The translations under genes were made by a program, and so were the position numbers. Shown here piece by piece: positions 25,629-34,698 of a stretch of DNA of 56,747 nucleotides. Source of the stretch: an uncultured Pelagibacteraceae bacterium (GTDB lineage Bacteria > Pseudomonadota > Alphaproteobacteria > Pelagibacterales > Pelagibacteraceae); contig CACECY010000003.1 of the NCBI GenBank assembly GCA_902558205.1, positions 1-56,747 on the forward strand, written 5' to 3'. Numbering within the stretch: position 1 is the first letter of the stretch; every line of letters begins with the position of its first letter. The notes beneath the pieces are model-generated. The model made no database searches and was not told the origin of the DNA. It saw only the letters and a program-made list of their open reading frames with translations.

Positions 25629-26859
25629 CTAGGTTTTGTAGCATTTCAATAGATGATTTTATTCCATCTTCATGAAATCCGTAACCAAAATAACTTCCAC
25701 AAAAAAGTAAATCTTTTTTATTTTGTATTTTAACAAGCTCAGATTGAGCATTTAATGCTTTTTGATCATAATATGGATGTGTAAACTTTACTTTTCTCAA
25801 TATTTTATCTTCATCAATCTTAAAGTAAGGATTTAATGTTAAGAAAATATCTTTATTACACTTTAAGTTTTGTAATAAATTTAACCAATACGTAATTGAA
25901 TTTTTCTCTAAATTTTTATCATCTATTAAAGAGTTCCAAGAAGACCAAGCTTTTTTATTTTTTGGCATAGCTCGCTTATCTGTATGAATATAAGCTATAT
26001 TTTCTTTGTAATTAAAGTTTGAAAGAATATTTTTCTCATCGTCTGTAGGATTTTCGATTAATTTTAAGGCTTCATCTGCATGTGTTGCCAAAATAACCTT
26101 ATCGTAATCAAAAAATTCACTTTCTCCTCCGTAATATAAATCTAGTCCTGATGTTTTTCTTTTAATTTTTGTGACTTTATAATTTTTATAATGTTCTCCA
26201 CTTATTTGTGAAATTATTTTACTAACATAGGTTCTGCTTCTATTAGTTACTGTGTACCACTGTGGTCTGTTTTTTAATTTGAACAAACCGTGATTTTGAA
26301 AAAATTTTAAAAAGAAATTTATTGGCATCTTGCTTGCTTCATAAGGGGGCATAGACCAAATTGCAGATACCATTGGTATTATATGATAATCGATAAACGT
26401 TTTGGATAATTTATTAATTTTTAAATATTCACCTAAAGTGATTTTTTCATCTAATATGCTGACTTTATCACTTTTTTTATAAAATTTTATTATATCAAAA
26501 AACATTTTTAAAAACTTAATATTAAATAAATTTGATTTATTAGAGAAAATTCCGCTTATTCCTTTTCCACAATATTCAAAATTTGTATTATCTACTGAAA
26601 CTGAAAAAGACATATTACTTTTTTCAATTTGAATATCATTTTTTTTAAAAAATTTAATTAAATTTGGATAGGTTTGAAAATTAAAAACAATAAAACCAAT
26701 ATCAACAGAAACTTTTTTTTCATCAAAAAACAAATCTATAGTATGGGAATGTCCTCCAAAGTGGTCCTCTTTTTCAAAAAGATCCACATTGTGATTTTTA
26801 GATAGATAATATGCAGCACTTAATCCAGAAATACCTGACCCAACAACAGCAATTTTCAT
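25621..26859 (-). CDS. FAD-dependent NAD(P)-binding amine-oxidase-like protein
   Basis: The 412-residue protein begins with the FAD-binding segment IAVVGSGISGLSAAYYLS and then FEKEDHFGGHSHTIDL, the phytoene-desaturase/amine oxidase style dinucleotide site. The C-terminus closes the flavin domain with LLFCGSYFGYGFHEDGIKS. It is the first gene of the four-gene lipid-modification run and starts only 6 nt after gcvP. Flavoproteins in this setting have been shown or proposed to desaturate methylated fatty acyl chains (UfaD of Rhodobacter sphaeroides is the named example I compare with); that assignment here is inference from neighbours and general fold. Amine oxidation is less likely in this context. 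Confidence 0.85.
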   Translation of the reverse strand: MKIAVVGSGISGLSAAYYLSKNHNVDLFEKEDHFGGHSHTIDLFFDEKKVSVDIGFIVFNFQTYPNLIKFFKKNDIQIEKSNMSFSVSVDNTNFEYCGKGISGIFSNKSNLFNIKFLKMFFDIIKFYKKSDKVSILDEKITLGEYLKINKLSKTFIDYHIIPMVSAIWSMPPYEASKMPINFFLKFFQNHGLFKLKNRPQWYTVTNRSRTYVSKIISQISGEHYKNYKVTKIKRKTSGLDLYYGGESEFFDYDKVILATHADEALKLIENPTDDEKNILSNFNYKENIAYIHTDKRAMPKNKKAWSSWNSLIDDKNLEKNSITYWLNLLQNLKCNKDIFLTLNPYFKIDEDKILRKVKFTHPYYDQKALNAQSELVKIQNKKDLLFCGSYFGYGFHEDGIKSSIEMLQNLDD

Positions 26860-26865
26860 TAATTA

Positions 26866-29736
26866 TTATGCTGCATCTTCTTTAAACTCGTCCATGCTTG
26901 GACAAGTACAAAAAATATTTTTATCTCCGTATACATTGTCAACTCTCGCAACAGGAGGCCAAAATTTATTTGCTTTTAAGAATTTTGCTGGATATGCAGC
27001 TTGCTCTCTTGAATATTTATGATTCCATTCATCTGATGCTAATTCAATATCAGTATGCGGTGCATTTTTAATTGGATTATCAACTTTATCAAATTTACCT
27101 GAATTAATCATATCTATTTCTGACTTAATGCTAATCAAAGTATCACAAAATCTATCCAATTCAGATAAACTCTCACTTTCGGTCGGCTCAATCATCATTG
27201 TACCGGCAACTGGCCATGACATAGTTGGTGCATGAAATCCATAATCTATCAATCTTTTAGCTATATCTTCTTCAGAAATCCCAGTTTCACTTTTAATTGA
27301 TCTAATATCAATAATACACTCATGAGCTACATTACCATTTGAGCCTTTATAAAGAATTGGAAAATGGTCTTTGAGTCTATGTGCTATATAATTTGCATTT
27401 AGTATTGCAACCTGGGTAGCTAGTTTTAAACCTTGAGAACCCATCATTTTAATATACATCCAAGAGATTGATAGAATACTTGAACTTCCCCAAGGGGCTG
27501 CTGAAACTGCTCCTATTCCTGTAGCAGGTCCACAATCTTTAACAACTGGATGATTAGGTAGATAGACTTGTAAGTGTCTTTTACATGCAATCGGTCCCAT
27601 TCCTGGTCCTCCTCCACCATGTGGAATACAGAATGTTTTGTGTAAGTTTATGTGACAAACATCTGGTCCAAAATTTCCAGGTCTTGCTATACCAACAAGT
27701 GCATTTAAATTTGCACCATCCATATACACTTGACCACCATGCTTGTGAATTAACTCACATATATCTGTGATTTTTTCCTCAAATACGCCGTGTGTAGACG
27801 GGTATGTGACCATTAATGCTCCTAGATTTTCTGAGTGCATTTCAGCTTTTTTCTTTAAATCGTCATAATCAACATTTCCTTCTTTGTCACAATTAACAAC
27901 GACAACTTTCATTCCAACCATTTGTGCACTAGCAGGATTTGTTCCATGTGCTGAGCTTGGTATTAAACAAATATTTCTATTTTCCTCACCTCTGTCTAAA
28001 TGATATTTTCTAATTACCATTAATCCTGCATATTCCCCTTGAGCTCCAGCATTTGGCTGAAGTGAAACTCCAGAAAAACCAGTAATTGATCTTAACCAAT
28101 TTTTAAGATCAGTAAATAATGCTCTATATCCTTCCATCTGCTCAATAGGCACAAAAGGATGAGGCTCAGCCAATTCTCTCCATGAAATAGGTATCATTTC
28201 TGCAGTAGCATTTAATTTCATAGTGCATGAACCAAGTGCAATCATAGTTCTGTTTAGAGCTATATCTTTATCCTCTAACTTTTTAAGATATCTAAGCATC
28301 TCTGTCTCTGAATGATATGAATTAAAAACAGGATGTTCTAAATATTTAGAAATTCTTAATAAGTTTTTTGGAAGATTAGGTAAACTTACAGTAGGGTCTT
28401 CTTTTTTGATTGACTCTGCTGCATTAAAAATTTTTAATAATTGATTTACTCTATAAACATTTTTTTTCTCATCAAAAGAAACTGCTAACATCTCAGAATT
28501 TACTTTTCTGATATTAACTTTTTGATCTAATGCATTATTAAAGATTTGATCAGTTTTGTCCTTAGTAACAATTGTGACTGTATCAAAGAAATGATCTGAA
28601 TAAATCTTATATCCTGATTGCTTTAATTTATCTGCAAAATTTTTTGCTAATTGAGAGACTCTCTCAGCAATAGTTCGAATACCCTCTGGACCATGATAAA
28701 TAGCATATGCTGCTGAAACAATTGCTAATAAAGCTTGGGCAGTACAAATATTACTTGTAGCCTTGTCTCTTCTTATGTGTTGTTCCCTAGTTTGTAATGA
28801 TAATCTATATGCTTTGTTTCCATGTCTATCAACAGAGACACCTACAATTCTTCCTGGCATAGATCTTTTAAATTCATCTTTAGTTGCAAAAAAAGCTGCA
28901 TGTGGTCCACCATAACCCATTGGAATTCCAAATCTTTGAGAGCTTCCTACAGCTATATCTGCTCCTAGTTCTCTTGGTGTTTTTAACTTAGCAAGTGCTA
29001 ATAAATCGCAAGCTAAAATTGCTTTACCATTTTTTTTATGTATTTTACTTATTGGCTCACTTGGATCTTTTATATCCCCTAATGTTCCTGGATATTGCAA
29101 TATACCACAAACTAAATCTTCTTTTAATTGATCCAATACTTTGTCTTCATCACCAACAAGCACTTTTAATCCCATTGGTTCTGCTCTTGTTTGAATTACA
29201 TCAATTGTTTGTGGATGACAATTTTCCGAAACAAAAACTAAATTACTATCCTTTTTATTCAATCTATGGCTTAATCCCATAGCCTCTGCAGCTGCAGTTC
29301 CCTCATCTAATAGAGATGCATTTGCAATATCCATTCCCGTAAAATCAACCACCATTTGTTGAAAATTAAGTAACATTTCCAATCTTCCTTGAGCTACTTC
29401 AGGTTGATAAGGTGTATAAGAAGTGTACCAGCCTGGATTCTCTAGAATATTTCTTAATATTACATACGGAGTATAAGTTCCATAGTAACCCATCCCAATA
29501 AAATTTGAATAAATTTCATTTTTTTTTGATATTGCCTTTAGTTTTCTTAATGCTTCATATTCTGAATTAGATTCGCCAATATTAAGTTCATCTTTCAATT
29601 GTATTTTTTCTGGAACTGTACTTTTAATTAAATCATCTAAAGATTTATAATTAAGTTTCTTTAGCATTTTATTTTGATCTTCATCTGAAGGCCCAATATG
29701 TCTTTTCAAAAAATCTTTTTGGGAATTATGTAACAT
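26866..29736 (-). CDS. gcvP: glycine dehydrogenase (decarboxylating), P protein
   Basis: The P protein decarboxylates glycine and passes the aminomethyl group to the lipoyl arm of the H protein. The 956-residue product is the fused two-half form. The N-terminal half has RHIGPSDEDQNKML and ASLLDEGTAAAEAM, and the C-terminal half holds the pyridoxal phosphate lysine in HINLHKTFCIPHGGGGPG near residue 703, plus PYPSTHGVFEE-like and GFHAPTMSWPVAGTMMIEPTESE segments. It overlaps gcvH by one base. It is the last of gcvT-gcvH-gcvP, controlled by the glycine riboswitch upstream. The next gene starts 6 nt after its stop and no terminator is visible there. Confidence 0.97.
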   Translation of the reverse strand: MLHNSQKDFLKRHIGPSDEDQNKMLKKLNYKSLDDLIKSTVPEKIQLKDELNIGESNSEYEALRKLKAISKKNEIYSNFIGMGYYGTYTPYVILRNILENPGWYTSYTPYQPEVAQGRLEMLLNFQQMVVDFTGMDIANASLLDEGTAAAEAMGLSHRLNKKDSNLVFVSENCHPQTIDVIQTRAEPMGLKVLVGDEDKVLDQLKEDLVCGILQYPGTLGDIKDPSEPISKIHKKNGKAILACDLLALAKLKTPRELGADIAVGSSQRFGIPMGYGGPHAAFFATKDEFKRSMPGRIVGVSVDRHGNKAYRLSLQTREQHIRRDKATSNICTAQALLAIVSAAYAIYHGPEGIRTIAERVSQLAKNFADKLKQSGYKIYSDHFFDTVTIVTKDKTDQIFNNALDQKVNIRKVNSEMLAVSFDEKKNVYRVNQLLKIFNAAESIKKEDPTVSLPNLPKNLLRISKYLEHPVFNSYHSETEMLRYLKKLEDKDIALNRTMIALGSCTMKLNATAEMIPISWRELAEPHPFVPIEQMEGYRALFTDLKNWLRSITGFSGVSLQPNAGAQGEYAGLMVIRKYHLDRGEENRNICLIPSSAHGTNPASAQMVGMKVVVVNCDKEGNVDYDDLKKKAEMHSENLGALMVTYPSTHGVFEEKITDICELIHKHGGQVYMDGANLNALVGIARPGNFGPDVCHINLHKTFCIPHGGGGPGMGPIACKRHLQVYLPNHPVVKDCGPATGIGAVSAAPWGSSSILSISWMYIKMMGSQGLKLATQVAILNANYIAHRLKDHFPILYKGSNGNVAHECIIDIRSIKSETGISEEDIAKRLIDYGFHAPTMSWPVAGTMMIEPTESESLSELDRFCDTLISIKSEIDMINSGKFDKVDNPIKNAPHTDIELASDEWNHKYSREQAAYPAKFLKANKFWPPVARVDNVYGDKNIFCTCPSMDEFKEDAA

Positions 29737-30116
29737 TAACTAGCACTCTCCTTTGCAAATTTATCGTATTCTTCTTTGTTCATTAGACTATCCATTTCAG
29801 ACTGATCTTTCATTTTAAGTTTGAAAAACCATGCTGAACCCTCAGGATCTTCATTAATTTTTGAAGGATCATCAACAATTGCTTGATTAGTATCTACTAC
29901 CTCTCCACTAACTGGAGTGTAAACATCGCTAGCAGCTTTTGTAGATTCTACTACTCCCGCAGTTCCATCTTTTTCAACATTAGATCCTTTTTCAGGAAGT
30001 TCTGCAAAAACTATATCTCCAAGCATTTCTGTTGCATGTTTTGTAATTCCTATTGTAGCTACATCTCCCTCTAAGGTAATCCACTCGTGTTCTTTTGAAA
30101 ATTTTACTTCGCTCAT
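29736..30116 (-). CDS. gcvH: glycine cleavage system H protein
   Basis: The H protein carries the lipoyl arm that shuttles the aminomethyl group between the P, T and L proteins. The 126-residue product keeps the family pattern: [21 protein letters not shown] at the start, [16 protein letters not shown], and [16 protein letters not shown], where Lys60 is the lipoylated residue. The C-terminal [12 protein letters not shown] is also typical. It overlaps gcvT upstream and gcvP downstream by one base each (TAATG-type junctions), which is strong evidence for coupled translation. The gene for the L protein (lipoamide dehydrogenase) is not in the window and is normally shared with other complexes. 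Confidence 0.97.
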   Translation of the reverse strand: MSEVKFSKEHEWITLEGDVATIGITKHATEMLGDIVFAELPEKGSNVEKDGTAGVVESTKAASDVYTPVSGEVVDTNQAIVDDPSKINEDPEGSAWFFKLKMKDQSEMDSLMNKEEYDKFAKESAS

Positions 30117-31219
30117 TAGTTTACTCCTTTCACATAATTTTTTTTATAAAATGGTAATGCACAAACATTTGCCAGATGTTTTTTTCCTCTTACTTCAAGA
30201 AAAATTTTAGTATCAACTTTTGAAAATTCTTTATCAACATAACCCATCGCAATAGGGCCGTTTACACTTGGTCCAAATGTGCCGCTAGTTATCTCACCAA
30301 TTTGCGTATCTTGATCATCAAATATTTTAGTTTTTTCTCTGGCAATTAATCTACCCTCAGGCTTAATCCCTACTCTTATTTGATTTGCTCCATCTTGCAT
30401 TTGGTTCATAATTTTTTTTGATCCAATAAAACCTCCATTTGATAATCTAGATTTTGAGATTGCCCATCTAAGGTTTGCTTCAACTGGTGTTTTATTAATA
30501 TCAAGTTCATGACCATATAAACATAATCCAGCTTCCAATCTCAAGGTATCTCTTGCCCCAAGTCCTATAAGTTGTGCTCCTTTTTCTATTAAATTTTCCA
30601 CAAATTTTTCAACTTTGTCGTTAGAAATTGAAATTTCAAATCCATCTTCCCCTGTATAACCTGATCTTGTGACAAATAATTTTTGATTCTCAGAATCGAA
30701 CCAATTTCCTGTCATAAAGTTTAATTGATCCACCCCATTTATAATTGAGTTTAAAATTTCAACAGACTTAGGTCCTTGTATTGCTATCAAAGATCTATCA
30801 TTGTCTAAATTCATTTTAAATTTTGTGCCTAATATATTTGATAAAATTTTAAAATCTTTATCTTTGCATGCAGCATTCAAAATAATTAAAAAACCTTGCT
30901 CAATTTTTGTAATAATCAAATCATCATAAATTCCAGCATTTTCATTCATTAAAAAACTATATTTAGAACAATTTAGTTTCAGATTCTTTAAATCTAATGG
31001 AAAAATTTTTTCAAGTTCTTCGGCTAAACTTTCATCGCCATAAATAAATAACTGACCCATGTGAGATACGTCGAATATCCCAGAGTGCGATCTTGTGAAT
31101 TTGTGCTCTTCAATAATACCTTTGCCGTATTGTATAGGCATTTCATATCCAGCAAATTCAACAAACTTAGCGTTGTTGATTTGATGAAGTTTATTTAAAG
31201 ATGTTTTCTTTATTTCCAT
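30116..31219 (-). CDS. gcvT: aminomethyltransferase, T protein
   Basis: The T protein releases ammonia and moves the one-carbon unit to tetrahydrofolate. The 367-residue product has [18 protein letters not shown] near the N-terminus, [11 protein letters not shown] near residues 46-56, [12 protein letters not shown]-like text reading [13 protein letters not shown] near 197, and [21 protein letters not shown] near 227-247, the folate-binding core. The ATG at 31219 is about 26 nt downstream of the second riboswitch aptamer, with AAAGAG a few bases upstream as a possible ribosome-binding site. It is the first gene of the operon. The sequence suggests no change of role; the full set with gcvHP makes glycine a one-carbon source. 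Confidence 0.97.
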   Translation of the reverse strand: MEIKKTSLNKLHQINNAKFVEFAGYEMPIQYGKGIIEEHKFTRSHSGIFDVSHMGQLFIYGDESLAEELEKIFPLDLKNLKLNCSKYSFLMNENAGIYDDLIITKIEQGFLIILNAACKDKDFKILSNILGTKFKMNLDNDRSLIAIQGPKSVEILNSIINGVDQLNFMTGNWFDSENQKLFVTRSGYTGEDGFEISISNDKVEKFVENLIEKGAQLIGLGARDTLRLEAGLCLYGHELDINKTPVEANLRWAISKSRLSNGGFIGSKKIMNQMQDGANQIRVGIKPEGRLIAREKTKIFDDQDTQIGEITSGTFGPSVNGPIAMGYVDKEFSKVDTKIFLEVRGKKHLANVCALPFYKKNYVKGVN

Positions 31220-31244
31220 ATTAACTCTTTGTACCCATCTGTAT

Positions 31245-31378
31245 ATTTGCCTGAGAGTTTTGCTCCTTCGGCGAGAACTTAATCTCTTTCCAGAGTTAAT
31301 ACGTTACGGTCCTTTTTGCCTGAGAGATTCCTGGGTGGTTGCTCCTTCGGCGCTACAATCATTTGTAGTCTCTCCCGT
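31245..31378 (-). ncRNA. tandem glycine riboswitch controlling gcvTHP
   Basis: On the minus strand two aptamers lie head to tail between the promoter and gcvT. Each has the hallmark glycine-aptamer core: GCCGAAGGAGCAA followed by CTCTCAGGC. The first core runs at about 31353-31318 and the second at about 31273-31249. The first aptamer opens with GGGAGAG and the second with CTCTGGAAAGAG, both forming P1-type pairings. Only about 26 nt separate the second aptamer from the gcvT ATG, with no clear terminator, so control may act on ribosome access rather than transcription. Glycine riboswitches on gcv operons are established, including in SAR11, where they have been tied to glycine/serine requirement. 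Confidence 0.95.
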
Positions 31379-31384
31379 AAATCA

Positions 31385-31413
31385 ATAATCTTACAAGTAA
31401 GGACGATTGTCAA
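31385..31413 (-). promoter_or_regulatory. sigma70-type promoter of the gcv operon
   Basis: On the minus strand TTGACA (31413-31408) and GATTAT (31390-31385) are separated by 17 nt. The expected start site, about 7 nt further, falls at 31378, exactly at the first base pairs of the riboswitch. The -35 box overlaps the last codon and stop of the EamA gene that lies upstream on the same strand, so this promoter sits inside that gene's end. Confidence 0.75.
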
Positions 31414-32288
31414 TTGGAAACACTTCTTTTATTCTTTATTAAAAGTGAATAAAACTGCAATAAAACTGCAAACAGAATGATGGCTCCTCCTATTATTCCA
31501 AACAATGATGGTCTTTCACTCACAAATAAAAAAGCCCATATGGGACCTAATACAGATTCGGACAACATAATTACACCAACTATAGCAGACGGAGTTGTTC
31601 TTGCTCCAATAGTAATAAATATAAAACCAAAACCAACTTGAAAAAATCCAGCCAAGAAACCTAAAAAAATATCATTAGGAGATATCATTAGTTTAGTTGA
31701 AAGTAAAAATCCAACTAAACATGAACTTACTCCAGCTACAAATTGGGCTGGGACCATATCTACAGTTGGGTATTTTCTAATTATAATTATTAAAATTGCA
31801 AAAACTATAGGCATTGAAAATGCTGCTAGATTTCCAGATAATTCACCTGGTGAAAGTGAATTTCCAACCATCAATAAAACACCTGTTATTGCTAAAAAAA
31901 TTGAAATCAAAGTAGTAACACTAATTTTTTCTTTTAAAAAAAAATATCCAAAAATAGCCAAAAATAATATCTGAAGTGAAATAATAAAGTTTGTATTAGC
32001 AACAGTAGTATTATACATGGCAAAAACGTATCCACAGAATCCAAAAGATAAAATTATTCCACCAAAGAACCCTGGTAAACCCGACAGATAAAATGATTTA
32101 AAAGTATCTTTTTTATAACTGATTATTATAAATACTAAAACTGTGAGAGTAAAAAAAAATGATCTCCAAAATAATATTTGCCATAAAGTGGCACCTTCAA
32201 ATGATTTTACAATAAGACCACCAAAACTTAAGCTTAATGCTCCTAAAAAAATTAATAATGGACCTGGTAGTTTTGTAATTATATTCAT
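31410..32288 (-). CDS. EamA-family (DMT) permease next to 5-oxoprolinase genes
   Basis: The 292-residue product has ten hydrophobic segments in two repeats, with LGALSLSFGGLIVKSFEGATLW in the first repeat, FFLKEKISVTTLISIFLAITGVLL between the repeats, and TTPSAIVGVIMLSESVLGPIWAF in the second. It starts on the last base of the frameshifted pxpC gene, so it belongs to the pxpB-pxpC transcription run. A role in moving 5-oxoproline, glutamate or a related compound is a fair guess from this context but is not shown by sequence. The gcv promoter overlaps its stop codon. Confidence 0.87.
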   Translation of the reverse strand: MNIITKLPGPLLIFLGALSLSFGGLIVKSFEGATLWQILFWRSFFFTLTVLVFIIISYKKDTFKSFYLSGLPGFFGGIILSFGFCGYVFAMYNTTVANTNFIISLQILFLAIFGYFFLKEKISVTTLISIFLAITGVLLMVGNSLSPGELSGNLAAFSMPIVFAILIIIIRKYPTVDMVPAQFVAGVSSCLVGFLLSTKLMISPNDIFLGFLAGFFQVGFGFIFITIGARTTPSAIVGVIMLSESVLGPIWAFLFVSERPSLFGIIGGAIILFAVLLQFYSLLIKNKRSVSN

Positions 32289-33233
32289 TATATTTGATTT
32301 AATAAATTTTGAGTCTCCATTTCATACATTTTAAAAAGTGTTTCTGCATCAGATAATTCAACTTGTTGAAATTTTACTTTAGCTCCAGATGGTAATTGAA
32401 CTAAACGATCATAATCAGCAGAAATTATAACTGCAATCTTAGGATAACCTCCAATTGTACCATGGTCTGATAACATAATTATTGGGTTTCCATCACCTGG
32501 AACTTGAATTACACCCTTAATTAACCCCTCAGACTTTATATTAGTGTTATTGATATTTTCTAATTGAGGTCCTTCAAGTCTCATACCCATTCGGTCTGAT
32601 AATTTTGAAACTTTAAATTCTTTGTTAAAAAAAATTATTTATTGCTGTTTGTGAAAAATAATCAAAATTAGTACCTTTAATAACTCTAATTTTTTCTATT
32701 TTCGAATTAAAATGATTCAATTTTTTTTTTCTAAAATCTTTATCTATTTTTTCTATTTTTATAGTTTGTTCATCCTGCAATTTTTTTCCATTGTTTGCAC
32801 CAATATTTGATTTGGTATTTGTTGAACAACTGCCCCACTGATAATTTACATCAAATTTTCCACTTAAGGATAAGTAGCCATAAACTGATTGGTTTGTAGA
32901 TAGTATATCTATCTCATCTCCATTATTTATTTTATAAGTTTCATAACAATTTCCATCAATTTCAGAGTTCTTTGATTTTATTTTAAAAGATACATCGCCT
33001 GTTATTGCTATATTTATCCCCTCACCTACATATTTTAGATGGGGGCCCTGGTATGCAAATTCTATAACTGGATTATTCAAATTATTTTGAACAAGTTTGT
33101 TTGCTAACAAATAATTTCTATTATCCATGGCACCGCTGAAAGGAATACCTAAATGATATAAATTTGATCTTCCCTTATCCTGAAAAGTTGAATTTATTCC
33201 TGTTCGAATTACCTTAAAATAATTACTGGTCAT
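32288..33233 (-). pseudogene. pxpC: 5-oxoprolinase subunit C (biotin-dependent carboxyltransferase-like), frameshifted
   Basis: Two frames together make one PxpC/KipA-type protein. The first (33233-32625) carries the N-terminal part: KVIRTGINSTFQDKGRSNLYHLGIPFSGAMD and LSGKFDV. It stops right after a run of eight T on the coding strand. The second frame resumes at once and, if read through, gives NKEFKVSKLSDRMGMRLEGP, the expected SDRMG-type continuation, then SDHGTIGGYPKIAVI to the end. A ninth T, or two fewer, restores a single reading frame. The rest is intact, so this is either a fresh frameshift, a homopolymer sequencing error or slippage. PxpC works with PxpA and PxpB to hydrolyse 5-oxoproline to glutamate. 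The product overlaps pxpB by 11 nt and the EamA gene by one base. Confidence 0.9.
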
Positions 33234-33897
33234 AGTTTAAATATTTCTCTTTACTTATTTCTTCAAAAATTACTGTGTCACCTGGGTTAATTAAATTGGG
33301 CATATTCTCTTTTGAATTATCAAAAACCTTAATTGGCGTATTACCAATTATGTTCCACCCTCCTGGACTTTCAAAAGTATAAATATTTGCAAACTGCTCT
33401 GTTATTCCTATAGATCCCTTAGGGACTTTTATCCTGGGTGTTTCTAATCTTTGTGCTCTCATATTTTCATTTAAATCTCCTAAGAATGGCATTCCGGCAA
33501 TAAAACCAGTCATGTAGCAAAAATACTTTTTATCAAAAAAGTTTTTGAGAATTTGTTCTCTGCTTAGTTTGAGTTTTTCTTCAAGCCTGAGAAAATCTAG
33601 TGAATAAGGCTTCTCACAACAAATAGGTATTTTTATAGTTTTTTTTTGAAAACTTTCATCTTTATCTATCTGAATTTTCTCTATTATATCTTTTAACTCA
33701 GTGTATTTAATTTTTTTTAAATCAAAAGAAATGATTAACTTATTATAGGAGGGTGTAATGTTATTTATACTTTCAATTTTTAACTGTTGAATTTTATTAA
33801 AATATTTGATGACAGATGAATTAATTTCTTTATTAACATCTTGTCCAAAATCGCAGTATAAAGCTGCGTCACCAAGATTTAATATATTTTTAATCAT
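33223..33897 (-). CDS. pxpB: 5-oxoprolinase subunit B
   Basis: PxpB (KipI-like) is the partner of PxpC in the ATP-dependent hydrolysis of 5-oxoproline to glutamate. The 224-residue product starts ILNLGDAALYCDFG, contains IPICCEKPYSLDFLRLEEKL in the middle, and has the diagnostic GFIAGMPFLGDLNE followed by RLETPRIKVPKGSIGITE and YTFESPGGWNIIG. It overlaps pxpC by 11 nt. Its start is only 21-27 nt from the start of pxpA on the opposite strand, so the three subunits are arranged as a divergent pair rather than one operon. The pathway clears 5-oxoproline, formed spontaneously from glutamine and from glutathione turnover; gshAB lie elsewhere in this window. Confidence 0.93.
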   Translation of the reverse strand: MIKNILNLGDAALYCDFGQDVNKEINSSVIKYFNKIQQLKIESINNITPSYNKLIISFDLKKIKYTELKDIIEKIQIDKDESFQKKTIKIPICCEKPYSLDFLRLEEKLKLSREQILKNFFDKKYFCYMTGFIAGMPFLGDLNENMRAQRLETPRIKVPKGSIGITEQFANIYTFESPGGWNIIGNTPIKVFDNSKENMPNLINPGDTVIFEEISKEKYLNYDQ

Positions 33898-33918
33898 GTC
33901 ATGTTATACTTAACAATT
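33898..33918. promoter_or_regulatory. compact divergent start region between pxpB and pxpA
   Basis: Only 21 nt lie between the two start codons. On the plus strand TATACT (33905-33910) could serve as a -10 box for pxpA, which would start transcription almost at its ATG and give a leaderless message. On the minus strand TATAAC covers nearly the same bases and would do the same for pxpB. No ribosome-binding site is seen on either side. The matching -35 boxes would fall inside the opposite coding sequence and are not obvious. Confidence 0.4.
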
Positions 33919-34698
33919 ATGAGTATGGAAATTAATATAAATTGTGATTTAGGAGAAAAATCAAAACATCACTCAAATAAATATGATCCTGATTTGTTAG
34001 AGGTAGTAAATTCTGCTAATATAGCATGTGGATTTCATGCAGGTGATGAAGAGACAATGCATCAGACAATCAAAATTTCAAAAAAAAATGGAGTAAGTAT
34101 TGGGGCTCATCCATCGTTTAATGATCCAGAAAACTTTGGAAGAGAAAGAATGAATCTATCAAGTACAGAAATAAAAAAACTTATAATTGATCAATATGAA
34201 ATTCTACAAAAAATTGCATTAAATTATAATGAGTCTGTTAGCCATATAAAGCCTCATGGAGCCTTAAACAATATGGCTTGTGAAGATATTGAACTTGCTA
34301 CCGTAATTGCAAAGACTATTAATGAAATAAGCAAAGATTTAATTTACCTCGTTCCAACTGGTTCAAAAATGGAGCAAGCAGCAAAAAAATTAAATATGAA
34401 AATAGCCTGTGAAATTTTTGCTGATAGAAATTATGAAGATGATGGGAATTTAGTTTCTAGAAAAAAACCTCATGCATTAATTACTGATCCAGAATTAGCA
34501 AAAAAACACGTATTAAATATGGTCAAGAATCAGACACTTAATTGTCACAGTGGAAAACAGATACCTTGTGAAATCGACTCCGTATGCATACATGGAGATA
34601 ATATGAGTTCACTAAATACAGCAAAGATAATTAAAGAAAATTTACTTAAAAATGGACTTAAATTAAAAAAACTAAATGAAATGGAAAAATTTTTATAA
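33919..34698 (+). CDS. pxpA: 5-oxoprolinase subunit A (LamB/YcsF family)
   Basis: PxpA completes the 5-oxoprolinase. I choose the ATG at 33919, giving 259 residues starting MSMEININCDLGE, which matches the family's usual first strand; the longer frame from 33901 adds six residues with no family support. Conserved parts are INCDLGEKS, SANIACGFHAGDEETM near residues 31-46, GAHPSFNDPENFGR near 60-73, and VSHIKPHGALNN near 109-120. The metal-like His cluster of the family is present. Divergent from pxpB with at most 27 nt between starts. The next gene (TPR protein) begins on the last base of its stop codon. Confidence 0.93.
   Translation: MSMEININCDLGEKSKHHSNKYDPDLLEVVNSANIACGFHAGDEETMHQTIKISKKNGVSIGAHPSFNDPENFGRERMNLSSTEIKKLIIDQYEILQKIALNYNESVSHIKPHGALNNMACEDIELATVIAKTINEISKDLIYLVPTGSKMEQAAKKLNMKIACEIFADRNYEDDGNLVSRKKPHALITDPELAKKHVLNMVKNQTLNCHSGKQIPCEIDSVCIHGDNMSSLNTAKIIKENLLKNGLKLKKLNEMEKFL

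Noticed and set aside
27585-29282. Plus-strand frames opposite gcvP
   Set aside because: They are His/Leu-rich shadows of gcvP with no coding signal.
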